NCBI GenBank assembly: GCA_010672825.2
Contig: JAAHFU020000004.1
Location: 744,001 to 808,000, forward strand
DNA: 64,000 nucleotides
DNA from: Leptolyngbya sp. SIO1E4
Lineage (GTDB): Bacteria; Cyanobacteriota; Cyanobacteriia; Phormidesmidales; Phormidesmidaceae
Reading direction: 5' to 3'
The notes under the pieces are model-generated. The model saw only the letters and a list, made by a program, of their open reading frames with translations, was not told where the DNA came from and ran no database searches. Shown one piece after another: positions 24,601-31,958 of the stretch. Position 1 is the stretch's first letter. Every line of letters starts with the position of its first letter. A program made the position numbers and the translations under genes.

Positions 24601-26668
24601 TTTATTGGTGCTGATCGGGCGAATTCACTTTATCCGAGGTAATTATGCCGAAGCGCTTGATGTAAAACAACAAGCACTCACCATCAACCAAGAGATTGGC
24701 GACCAAGACGGAGAAGCCTACGCCCTCCAACAATTGGGAACACTCTACAGCCAACTAGGACAATACGATCGCGCCCTCGCCCTCAATCAACAAGCGTTGG
24801 AGATTTCGCAGCGGATTGGCGATCGCTCTCGTGAAGCCTCAACCTTTGATATCATCGGCAGTCTGTACGCTGAGCAGGGCAAATCCCAGGAAGCGCTGGA
24901 TGCCTACGCTCAAGCACTCGCAATTTGGCAAGACATCGGCAGCCCTGTCGGAGAGGCGCGCAGTCTTCGCAACGTCGGTTCCCTTCGAGAACAGCTTGGC
25001 GACTATGCGGATGCTAAGCAAGCCTTGCAACAAGCGCTGGATCTTCAGCGACGCGTTGGCGCACAAGGCCATGAGGGGCTAACGCTTAACGGATTGGCAA
25101 AAGCTCAGACCGGCGAAGGCAACTTGGACGAAGCCACTACACTGCTGCGACAGGCCATCGCTCTGCATCAAGAAACCGGCGATCGCCCTGGTCGGGCTCA
25201 GGCGCTCAGTGATTTGGGGGCAGTGTTGCTACAGACGGGTCAGCTTACCGAGGCCGAAACGACCCTCTATGAGACGATCTCACTGCTGGAATCTCTCCGC
25301 CCCTCGGAACTCAAAGACACCGACAAAATTGCCCTGTTTGATACCCAACTCGAAGCTTACGACACCCTACAGCGCGTGCTGGTGGCCCAGAACGACCCGG
25401 CGAAAGCGCTGGCAGCACTAGAAGTGGCCGAACGGGGACGGGCGCGGGCGTTTGTGGAGTCGTTAACCGTGCGACTGGGCGATCGCTCGGACCTGGAGAT
25501 TGATACAGACTCGCCCGATCTCGACCAGATGCGACAGATTGCCCAACAGCAAAACGCCACCCTCATCGAATACTCCATCGTCAGTGCCGATGATGCCCCG
25601 GAACTATACATCTGGGTGATTGCGCCGGATGGTGACATCGCCTTTCGGCAACAATCGTTAGCGGAGGTTGAGTTAGCCGACCTGGTGATTGATGCGCGGG
25701 ATGCGATCAGGGTGCGGGGTGGCCGCGCCGGTGCACCGCCTCAACCGAGATCGGAAACCCTGGCCCAGCGCCGCGCCGAAACCAACGCCAAGCTCACTCA
25801 ACTGCATGAGTTGCTGATTGCCCCCATTGCTGATTTACTCCCCACCGATCCAGAGCAGCGGGTGATCATGATTCCCCAGGGCGATTTGTTTTTGGTGCCC
25901 TTTCCGGCCCTGATAAATACTGATGGCAATTACCTGATTGAGCAGCACACGCTCCTGACTGCCCCCTCCATTCACGTGCTGGATTTAACCCGACAGCAGC
26001 GACGGCAGCGGAGCGATGTCACCTCACCCAACGACGTGCTGGTCGTGGGGAATCCCGACATGCCAACGGTGAAGATTCCCTCTGAAGATTGGGAAGGAGA
26101 ACTTTCCAGCTTGTTCTGGGCAGAGCAAGAGGCCATAGAAATTGCCGATTTGTTTGGGGCAGAAGCGTTAATAGGGGATGCCGCCACCGAAGCCTACATC
26201 AAGCAGCAAATGGCTGAGTCGCGATTGTTGCATTTAGCGACCCACGGCTTGTTAGAGTACGGCTTTCCCGACGAGTCTGGGGTGCGAGATTTGCCAGGGG
26301 CGATCGCCCTCACCCCTGGCTATGGTGAAGACGGTTTGCTCACCGCCGCTGAAATCTACGGGATGGATCTTAATGCCGACCTTGTTGTGCTGAGCGCCTG
26401 CGACACCGGGCGCGGCAGAATCACCGGCGATGGCGTGGTGGGCTTGTCTCGTGCCTTCATCAGTGCCGGGGCTCCCAGCGTGGTGGTGTCACTCTGGGCC
26501 GTACCAGATGCTTCCACGGCTGAACTCATGGTGGAGTTCTATAACCAGCTTGAGCAAGGGCAGGATAAAGCCCAAGCACTGCGTCAGGCCATGCTCACCA
26601 CGATGCAGCAGTATCCCGATGATCCTAAACACTGGGCAGCCTTTACCCTGATTGGCGAAGCCAACTGA
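21653..26668 (+). CDS. Giant exported PPC-TPR-CHAT protease, subtype I
   Basis: 1671 residues, the largest gene here. A signal peptide (1-26) is followed by a PPC domain at about 45-145 (IHTFEGAEGQTITIDLVSEEF, NDDGDNSNAQIW, TLPSTGTYTVWA). A very long helical TPR array runs from about 165 to 1250, interrupted by a charged segment near 740-790 (DERDDIERLERNRQRCIRQ). The CHAT domain is at about 1350-1668, with H1531 in HLATHGLLEYG and C1583 in LSACDTGRGRI. The middle of the array (about 22400-24600) is clearly more AT-rich than the two ends. The CHAT domain is a close relative of those at 2979-6011 and 47062-50046, so the same catalytic head is attached to very different TPR arms. Confidence 0.92.
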   Translation: MHPATRLYANVIALALVFPTLTTAQAVELTQAPAREAEERRSQSINGTLGTDDAVLDGGEYYEIHTFEGAEGQTITIDLVSEEFDTYLVVFGPEGDRVGENDDGDNSNAQIWLTLPSTGTYTVWATSYSAGEVGSYQLSWQEDTTLAELQQALREAREGGDTPEESLRDRTAELKALFDVADFYQDRDQNLEALETYQAVLELSQELGDSNYELISYQVMSGIYNGIGIDKNREASELYRAEQWQQALESAQQGLMAAEQAVQLARQGKARAEAINSEIFIPDLTLAVPRSLVTLAGSYQNISNSQQEQARGLIAEQDYRQAESLEAESIAASEKAVEAAQESLILMRNSESLNDIYALDLLNAVAAVALSHDMVGSAHYRVRSLRLNNEGEFEHQVDALEQALVAYETALPFHRESEQLREHDEVIERIGISEVQQVKFTLLGIINVRQSLSRAYGELGQYLEGISVAERTIELSRQLPDRESELTALIDLSNLYDYLGEQYLEEEAYEEALAAQEKSLFYAQERLKVAQSLVDSPELSDFESNTYAERGIDIVKNALQSISTAYAGIRWVYVAQDDYESALEITLKILEIDEQIGNPVFIFSTLRALFVDYDRLGRYQEALEVMERSLELARQFDNQGEELSAITTIASLQQDLGQYPEAIANYEEAWLLTIENEIPEEQIGILLNLGVLYGTQGDHEKASENYEQALEMARAARQNLETASVGALESLAPECSLLSPIDPSLDIELPPELPGVDERDDIERLERNRQRCIRQTWDVEQKALSSQAAGYAEQGRYTEAIELHRRSLEIIRTHRPDRVQEVSALNGIGATYADRGDYSIAIEEYLQALDIALDINHQPSILLLRNNLGATFFGQGDYPTALEHLREALTLVQETRLRPQEVYILSNIGRTYYDQGEYEKALEFFQKGLVLSEQLGQKQDQASVLSGLSIVSLDQGQYDQALDYAQQSLELFQETGVKASEAGLLVLIGRIHFIRGNYAEALDVKQQALTINQEIGDQDGEAYALQQLGTLYSQLGQYDRALALNQQALEISQRIGDRSREASTFDIIGSLYAEQGKSQEALDAYAQALAIWQDIGSPVGEARSLRNVGSLREQLGDYADAKQALQQALDLQRRVGAQGHEGLTLNGLAKAQTGEGNLDEATTLLRQAIALHQETGDRPGRAQALSDLGAVLLQTGQLTEAETTLYETISLLESLRPSELKDTDKIALFDTQLEAYDTLQRVLVAQNDPAKALAALEVAERGRARAFVESLTVRLGDRSDLEIDTDSPDLDQMRQIAQQQNATLIEYSIVSADDAPELYIWVIAPDGDIAFRQQSLAEVELADLVIDARDAIRVRGGRAGAPPQPRSETLAQRRAETNAKLTQLHELLIAPIADLLPTDPEQRVIMIPQGDLFLVPFPALINTDGNYLIEQHTLLTAPSIHVLDLTRQQRRQRSDVTSPNDVLVVGNPDMPTVKIPSEDWEGELSSLFWAEQEAIEIADLFGAEALIGDAATEAYIKQQMAESRLLHLATHGLLEYGFPDESGVRDLPGAIALTPGYGEDGLLTAAEIYGMDLNADLVVLSACDTGRGRITGDGVVGLSRAFISAGAPSVVVSLWAVPDASTAELMVEFYNQLEQGQDKAQALRQAMLTTMQQYPDDPKHWAAFTLIGEAN

Positions 26669-26794
26669 CAACCCACATGAGAGCAATATCAGCGACTGTA
26701 TGACTTGAATGAGTCTGGGGGAGTCAGCAATAGACAACATCAGCAGCAACCAGTATTTTCTCGCTGCCATGGATGTCCTTTATTGCCCTCTATC

Positions 26795-27298
26795 ATGACA
26801 AAAGCAACAGACTCCAAATCTCAAAAATCTAGCTGCGGTGGCTGCTTGAGCCTCATCTTGATGGGCTTTGTTGCCTTCGGTGTCCATAACTGTAAGATCA
26901 CCCATAGCGGGCCGATGAACGCCGAAAATGCGGCAGCGCTAGAGCAAGTCGCAGCACCAGTGCGCACTTATCTGCGCCAGGGAGACTGCGATCGCCTCTA
27001 CCAAGAGTTCTTTCAAGCACTGCATGCCGAGCTATCGAGTGAAGACTTTGCTCCTATCTGCAACGACATGAGTGCCGAATATCAGGCGGTTGAGTCCGCC
27101 ACACAAGTTTCTACCCACTGCGAAACTACCCGTTATCTGTTCAAAGGCGAAGAATATGGCAACTGCGTCGTGAACTATCGTCTAGCACTGAACGATGGCA
27201 CTACCGTTCGAGAAATTCATGAACTGTACCTGGAGAATGGTGAATATCAATTAATCGGTTTCTACTGGCCAGAGGAAGAAGAGCAAGCCTCCAATTAA
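26795..27298 (+). CDS. Small membrane-anchored hypothetical protein
   Basis: About 167 residues from the ATG at 26795; the longer frame upstream has no obvious start signal. A single membrane helix at about residues 14-34 (CGGCLSLILMGFVAFGVHNC) is followed by a globular domain (VRTYLRQGDCDRLYQEF, then a strand-rich end YRLALNDGTTVREIHELYL, YQLIGFYW). The pattern of helices and then strands recalls NTF2-like or DUF3887/DUF4864 proteins, but this is not secure. Several cysteines (positions near the C and NC motifs) may form disulfides outside the cell. It lies 126 bases after the giant CHAT gene and may share its transcript; no element precedes it. Confidence 0.6.
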   Translation: MTKATDSKSQKSSCGGCLSLILMGFVAFGVHNCKITHSGPMNAENAAALEQVAAPVRTYLRQGDCDRLYQEFFQALHAELSSEDFAPICNDMSAEYQAVESATQVSTHCETTRYLFKGEEYGNCVVNYRLALNDGTTVREIHELYLENGEYQLIGFYWPEEEEQASN

Positions 27299-27299
27299 G

Positions 27300-27329
27300 T
27301 TTACTAGGGGGCGATCGCTCCCTAGTAAA
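27300..27329. terminator. Bidirectional hairpin terminator between convergent genes
   Basis: TTTACTAGGG and CCCTAGTAAA form a perfect 10-pair stem around a 10-base loop holding GCGATCGC. CATTCTTTT follows on the plus strand and A-rich sequence lies on the other side. It sits exactly between the convergent genes ending at 27298 and 27340. Confidence 0.7.
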
Positions 27330-27339
27330 CATTCTTTTG

Positions 27340-30300
27340 TCAGTCAAGGGGTTGCCAGTTACCTGCCAGGATGAAAGCCGCCCAGTAGTAAGGATGGCTG
27401 TACTGTCCACCTTCTGCAATCATCTCTAACTGCACTTCCCGCAGGGCTTCACTGCGCCCCATACCATCTGTGAGATTTTCGTAGTAGCGGGCCATCAGGC
27501 TTTGGGTGCCAAAGTCGCTGACCTGCCACAGGCTCATCAACTGGGTCTCAGCGCCTGCAATGGAAAAAGCGCGCCGCAGACCGTAGACCCCTTCCCCGCT
27601 GGCAATATCACCCAAACCGGTGTCGCAGGCCGAAAGCACCACCAACTGCGTGCCAAAAAGGTTAAGATTAGCGGCTTCTAGGGCGGTAAAAACGCCGTCT
27701 TCGTTACCACTGGTGCGAGTGTTAAACCCAGCCAGAGCTAGCCCCGACCGCAGCAGGGGATTCTCGATCGGCCTCCCCACGGGTGCAGCACTGGCCAGGG
27801 AATTGTCGCTGGTGATCGCCCCTAACCCACTACTGCCGCCAGCAATAGGAGGCTCCACATCGGCCAGAAAGAAACCGTGGGTGGCGATGTGCAGAATGCG
27901 AGGGGACTGCACGGTTTTGAGCACGTTTTCGGTGGCTTGGCCTTCGGTGAGAAAGGTGGCATTGGGCAGCAGGGGTTCTATGGCTCTGGCCTCAGCAGCA
28001 GTACCCGGGAGAGGGCCAACCTGTAACTGGCTCAGTTCAGTAGAACGGCGCCCTGCGACTCCAGTAGCCCTCTCCTCTTGCCCCTCTCCCAAACTTCGGG
28101 AAAGAGCATCAGTTGCGGTGTCGTAATCGGGATTGGCCACAATCACTGCTGGGTTACGACTAGGTTCGGTGAGGTTGAATTTCAGCAGGTCGCGACCGGA
28201 GTTGAGGTAACTAATCTGATACTGCTGTACCAGGTAGTCGCCGCCAGTTTCGGGCTGGAGCGCTTCGAAGGGCAGCAGGTTGAGCTGGCCGTCGGGGGAG
28301 ATGAGGAGATGCTTGGTGTCTTGTAGATAAGGAGCGATCGGGTCAAATACCAGTGTTTTGATGTCGCCTGTCACCTGCTCAACTACACCAGGCCGTATCC
28401 TGGGTGCTGCGCCCGTCCTTTTTAGGTCGGTGCTGCGGTCTTGCAACAGTCGAGTGAAGGATTGCACAGCAGCATCAATTTCAGCTGCATCACCCAGGTC
28501 TATGGCTTCGATGCGGCCATCGGGGAAAAGTAGGTAGACGGCGTAGCGATCATTGCCCCAGAAATTGGTGGGGTTAGCGGCGTTGAAAGGCCGGTAGCGG
28601 GTGAACTCGATCAGGACGCCGTTGGCAGGAATCTGGGCCTGAACCGCTGCAATCTCAACGGGTTCGGTTTCAGCGCGGAAGACGGCACTGCGTTGTGCCA
28701 GGGTTTTCTCTAGGTCAGCAGCCTGGGCTTCGAGTTGGGCGAGTTGCGATCGATATTGCTCTGGGGGCAGATCAGCGGGAGGGTTGAAGGTGAGGGTGGC
28801 GAGTTGTTGACGGACTGTGGTGAACTCATCCAGGGTGACCTGGTCGGCAGGGGTGAGGTTTTGGCGCAAAACCTGGAGGCTGTTGGTGCCTGTATCCAGG
28901 ACGCGGCCCTTGCGACGGAGTAGGGTGGTGAGGGCTAGAGGTTGGGCGTCAGGGGCAGCGTCATTAGCTTGTAGTGAGAGAGAGACAGCCCTGTCAGTTG
29001 TGTGTGCGATCGTGGCTGCATAGGCTTGACGTTGGGTTTCTGTCAGGGTAACTAGATTGAGTTCTAGATTCCATTCCTCAATCTCTAGTCCTGCTTTCAA
29101 ATAGGGAATGGCTTCTCCATGGCGTCCTTGGGCATCGTATAGCCCTGCCAGGTTATTGAGGCTGGTGGCGACATCCGGATAGTGCTCGCCCAAATGTTCC
29201 CGACGAATCTCTAGGGCTTGTTGAAAAAGCGGTTCGGCTTCCCCAAAGCGCCCTTGTTCATGGTAGAGCAATGCCAGGTTGTTGAGGCTGGTGGCGACAT
29301 CTGGATGGTGCTCGCCCAACTGCTCACGCTGAATTTCTAGGGCTTGTTGAAAAAGCGGTTCGGCTTCTCTATAGTATCCTTGGTCTGTGTAAAGCACTGC
29401 CAGGTTATTAAGGCTGGTGGCAAGAATGGGATGGTGCTCGCCCAAATGTTCCCGACGAATCTCTAGGGCTTGTTGGAAGAGAGGTTCGGCTTCCCCATAG
29501 CGCCCTTGAACTTGGTATAATGCTGCCAGATTATTGAGGCTGGTGGCTACATCAGGGTGGTGTTTGCCCAACTGTTCCTGGTAAATTTCTAGGGCTTGTT
29601 GAAAGAGGGTTTCGGCTTCCCCATAGCGCCCTTGAAGTCGATGTAGATTTGCCAGGTTGTTGAGACTAGTGGCAAAATTGGGATCGTGTTCTTCCAACTG
29701 CTCACGCTGAATTTCTAGAGCTTGTTGAAAGAGGGTTTCGGCTTCCCCATAGCGCCCTTGCACTTGGTATAACCCTGCCAGGTTACTGAGATTGGTGGCC
29801 ACATCAGGGTGGTGCTTGCCCAACTGTTCCTGGTAAATTTCTAGGGCTTGTTGAAAGAGGGTTTCGGCTTCCCCATAGCGCCCTTGCACTTGGTATAGCC
29901 CTGCCAGGTTATTGAGGTTGGTGGCCACATCAGGATGGCGCTCTCCTAATTGTCCACGGAGAATTTCCAGAGATTGTTGCAAGAAGGATTCGGCTTCCTC
30001 ATAGCGCCCTTGTTGATAGCGTTCGAACGCCTGCTGATTAAGGTGTATAGCTCGCTGTTGTGCCTGTTCAGCAGCAGAGGCTAAACGCAGACTCAGCGTA
30101 TATTGCCCAATCTCGCCAGGGATATTAGAAATAACCCCAATCTGATACGTTCCGGTTTCGGGGAGCTCAATAGTGAATTGGGCATTGGTGCCATCGCCAC
30201 TGTTGTCATCACGTCTGAGTAATTCACCTGTAGGGCTAACAAGAAAAATAAACGTGTCAAAGTCTTCACTCACCAGTTCTAATGTCACGATCTCACCTGC

Positions 30301-30513
30301 AGTCCCTTCGTAGGAATGAACTGCGAAATAGGCCCCATCCTCTAACGTTTGGCTGGTCTCATCCAGTTGCCCGGTCACGGAACCGGGTGTCACTTGCGCC
30401 AACTGTCGGGGTTGGGGGGTGGCCCACAAAATTTCGGGGAGCGTTAGGCTACTGCCCCCTGCTAGCAGCAATACAATCAGCAACCGACCAAAAATGTTTG
30501 AGGAAACTTGCAT
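27340..30513 (-). CDS. Exported PPC-TPR-CHAT protease, subtype II
   Basis: About 1057 residues from the ATG at 30511-30513, which begins a proper signal peptide (LLIVLLLAGGSSLTLPEILW); the longer frame upstream would bury it. PPC lies at about 50-145 (FAVHSYEGTAGEIVTLELVS, LRRDDNSGDGTNAQF). Eight or nine near-identical 42-residue TPR units of the kinesin-light-chain type follow (PDVATNLNNLAGLYQVQGRY). The CHAT domain is at about 730-1055, with H879 in HIATHGFFL and C963 in LSACDTGLGD. It is the intact counterpart of the IS-split gene. Unlike most relatives it has no TGAATAAGY element in front, so it may be read from the caspase-remnant transcript 215 bases upstream or from another promoter. 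Confidence 0.92.
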   Translation of the reverse strand: MQVSSNIFGRLLIVLLLAGGSSLTLPEILWATPQPRQLAQVTPGSVTGQLDETSQTLEDGAYFAVHSYEGTAGEIVTLELVSEDFDTFIFLVSPTGELLRRDDNSGDGTNAQFTIELPETGTYQIGVISNIPGEIGQYTLSLRLASAAEQAQQRAIHLNQQAFERYQQGRYEEAESFLQQSLEILRGQLGERHPDVATNLNNLAGLYQVQGRYGEAETLFQQALEIYQEQLGKHHPDVATNLSNLAGLYQVQGRYGEAETLFQQALEIQREQLEEHDPNFATSLNNLANLHRLQGRYGEAETLFQQALEIYQEQLGKHHPDVATSLNNLAALYQVQGRYGEAEPLFQQALEIRREHLGEHHPILATSLNNLAVLYTDQGYYREAEPLFQQALEIQREQLGEHHPDVATSLNNLALLYHEQGRFGEAEPLFQQALEIRREHLGEHYPDVATSLNNLAGLYDAQGRHGEAIPYLKAGLEIEEWNLELNLVTLTETQRQAYAATIAHTTDRAVSLSLQANDAAPDAQPLALTTLLRRKGRVLDTGTNSLQVLRQNLTPADQVTLDEFTTVRQQLATLTFNPPADLPPEQYRSQLAQLEAQAADLEKTLAQRSAVFRAETEPVEIAAVQAQIPANGVLIEFTRYRPFNAANPTNFWGNDRYAVYLLFPDGRIEAIDLGDAAEIDAAVQSFTRLLQDRSTDLKRTGAAPRIRPGVVEQVTGDIKTLVFDPIAPYLQDTKHLLISPDGQLNLLPFEALQPETGGDYLVQQYQISYLNSGRDLLKFNLTEPSRNPAVIVANPDYDTATDALSRSLGEGQEERATGVAGRRSTELSQLQVGPLPGTAAEARAIEPLLPNATFLTEGQATENVLKTVQSPRILHIATHGFFLADVEPPIAGGSSGLGAITSDNSLASAAPVGRPIENPLLRSGLALAGFNTRTSGNEDGVFTALEAANLNLFGTQLVVLSACDTGLGDIASGEGVYGLRRAFSIAGAETQLMSLWQVSDFGTQSLMARYYENLTDGMGRSEALREVQLEMIAEGGQYSHPYYWAAFILAGNWQPLD

Positions 30514-30544
30514 GGTATTGACCTGAGAGTGTGGTTTGGAATTT

Positions 30545-30590
30545 GGATGGGTGAATGAGTGGATGAGTGGGAGGGTGGATGGGTGCGCAG
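30545..30590. repeat. Low-complexity GGATGRGTG-type repeat tract
   Basis: A purine/T-rich tract of imperfect units such as GGATGGGTG, AATGAGTG, GATGAGTGGG and GTGGATGGGTG just upstream of the subtype II CHAT gene. It resembles the short repeats common in cyanobacterial intergenic DNA. Confidence 0.7.
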
Positions 30591-30727
30591 TTGCCAGTCT
30601 GATCAGGGCAAGACTGTGAGCCATTTTGATGCTGTGGCGAACATCGGAACAACGCTGGGTGTCTTAATCAAGATGGCCTGCGCTATGTGTTGTTGGTTCT
30701 TGAGACGGGAGCGATCGCGCCTTAACC

Positions 30728-31402
30728 CTAGGCCCCTTCACCGTTGGGGATTTCAACGACCTCAATGATGGTAGAGAAAGCCGCGATCGCCCCCGAATCC
30801 ACTGCTGAAGACTCCTCCACCGTCTCAGAAATAATGCTGGCGTTGTTGCCTGAGCGAGACAGCGAGTCTAAATCTCCCAGCAAATCCGTTACCAGGTCTA
30901 AGGGATCCCCCTCTTCTAAGCCCACAAATCCGCGACTGCGACCTGCCCCTCTGGAGATAATTTGTAGACTTCGCAGCAGTCCCCTCAGCGGGGCTTGACT
31001 AACCAGGGTCATGAGTTCTGCATAACCTGTTCCCGCCACTCTAAAGCGGACGCCATCTTCTTGAGTTGGCACAATCAGCTCTTCATCTAAGATATTGGCC
31101 CGAGATGGCGGCATGGCAGAGTCATCGGTCAGCCTGAGGATGTTGCTGGGGCTAAAGCCAAATCGATTCACCAAAAGCTGAGACTGCATGTCAACATCGG
31201 TCAGGCAGCCTGATAAGTCGCTGATCTTGGGATCGGGGTAGGTATTAATCCTGATCAGTAGAGCGAGCTTGCGAGATGTGCTCTGAGCTAAAACCTGGCC
31301 ATAACGATTAGCCTGACGCAGAAATCCGGTTTGGCTCAGACCCATTGCAGTCAGGACAGAACCGGCGAACTGGAGGAAGTGACGGCGTTTCATTTGGGAC
31401 AT
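30728..31402 (-). CDS. Caspase-family remnant lacking the catalytic core
   Basis: 224 residues. The N-terminus matches the caspase at 593-2899: Tat motif KRRHFLQ, then SRKLALLIRINTY and LLVNRFGFSPSNILRLTDD. After about residue 115 it jumps to sequence matching the very C-terminus of that protein (LLGDLDSLSRSGNNASI, FSTIIEVVE). Roughly 540 residues are missing, including the catalytic His and Cys segments and the DUF4384-like part. The frame is kept and both ends are conserved, so the product would be an exported, catalytically dead mini-caspase. It may be a pseudogene from an in-frame deletion, or a decoy or inhibitor (inference). Its ATG overlaps the end of the small secreted-protein gene upstream. 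Confidence 0.8.
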   Translation of the reverse strand: MSQMKRRHFLQFAGSVLTAMGLSQTGFLRQANRYGQVLAQSTSRKLALLIRINTYPDPKISDLSGCLTDVDMQSQLLVNRFGFSPSNILRLTDDSAMPPSRANILDEELIVPTQEDGVRFRVAGTGYAELMTLVSQAPLRGLLRSLQIISRGAGRSRGFVGLEEGDPLDLVTDLLGDLDSLSRSGNNASIISETVEESSAVDSGAIAAFSTIIEVVEIPNGEGA

Positions 31403-31608
31403 GACTCACGGAAGTCCAACGACAATAGCTGGAAGCTCTCAATGCTCAGTATTGAGGGCCACAATGCGAAAGCGGTTTGCTGTACCTGACTCAGCAGAGT
31501 GGCGATCGGGGTGTGGGCCCGGGCCGTCAATGCAGGGGTAGTCAGCAGCGCAGACGCTGCGCTGAGGGCAATCAGCAGAGAATAACTAGCGGGGTGATTG
31601 AGTTTCAT
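31390..31608 (-). CDS. Small secreted peptide gene, coupled to the mini-caspase
   Basis: 72 residues with a clear signal peptide (residues 1-31: SLLIALSAASALLTTPALTARA) and a 40-residue mature part with no recognised motif (LLSQVQQTAFALWPSILSI). The stop lies 13 bases inside the mini-caspase gene, so the two are probably co-translated. The TGAATAAGY element is 66 bases upstream. It could be a true small exported protein or the stub of a larger decayed gene. Confidence 0.5.
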   Translation of the reverse strand: MKLNHPASYSLLIALSAASALLTTPALTARAHTPIATLLSQVQQTAFALWPSILSIESFQLLSLDFRESCPK

Positions 31609-31648
31609 GGCAAGTGAAGAGAAACGGATGAGCGATTGTGCTTATCCA

Positions 31649-31674
31649 TATGGCTGGCAGGGACGAACTTATTC
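31649..31674 (-). promoter_or_regulatory. TGAATAAGY promoter-like element, before small peptide and mini-caspase
   Basis: TGAATAAGT, 10 bases, CAG, 2 bases, ATA. GAATAAG starts 66 bases before the ATG at 31608. It is divergent from the copy at 31770-31795, about 96 bases away. Confidence 0.6.
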
Positions 31675-31769
31675 ACTCAGGGGTTAGTGTTTCACGCTGG
31701 TTGCAGGGCAGCAGTGTGAAGGCTAAAGCGACGCGCGATCGCCCCAATCACACGGATCCCACAGGGAGT

Positions 31770-31795
31770 GAATAAGTCCTTCCGGTGCAGCAATA
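31770..31795 (+). promoter_or_regulatory. TGAATAAGY promoter-like element, before sigma-like operon 2
   Basis: TGAATAAGT, 10 bases, CAG, 2 bases, ATA. GAATAAG starts 189 bases before the ATG at 31959, the longest spacing in the set. The leader holds a 21-codon ORF at 31832-31897 (MKIISLLARADQ...), possibly a leader peptide or chance. Confidence 0.55.
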
Positions 31796-31958
31796 CCTGG
31801 GTGTGACAGCCCACCTCAGGACAATGACGCCATGAAGATTATTTCTCTGCTGGCCCGCGCCGATCAGCCCAATTGCCGTCCGCCCCCTTTTTCCTGACTG
31901 CGATTGGATTTCCTTTTACTCGATGCAAAACTAATAACAGCCTGCCCCTGCAAACTCC

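Noticed and set aside
31832-31897. 21-codon leader ORF before the second sigma-like gene
   Set aside because: No clear ribosome site or attenuator structure seen; mentioned only under the promoter element.
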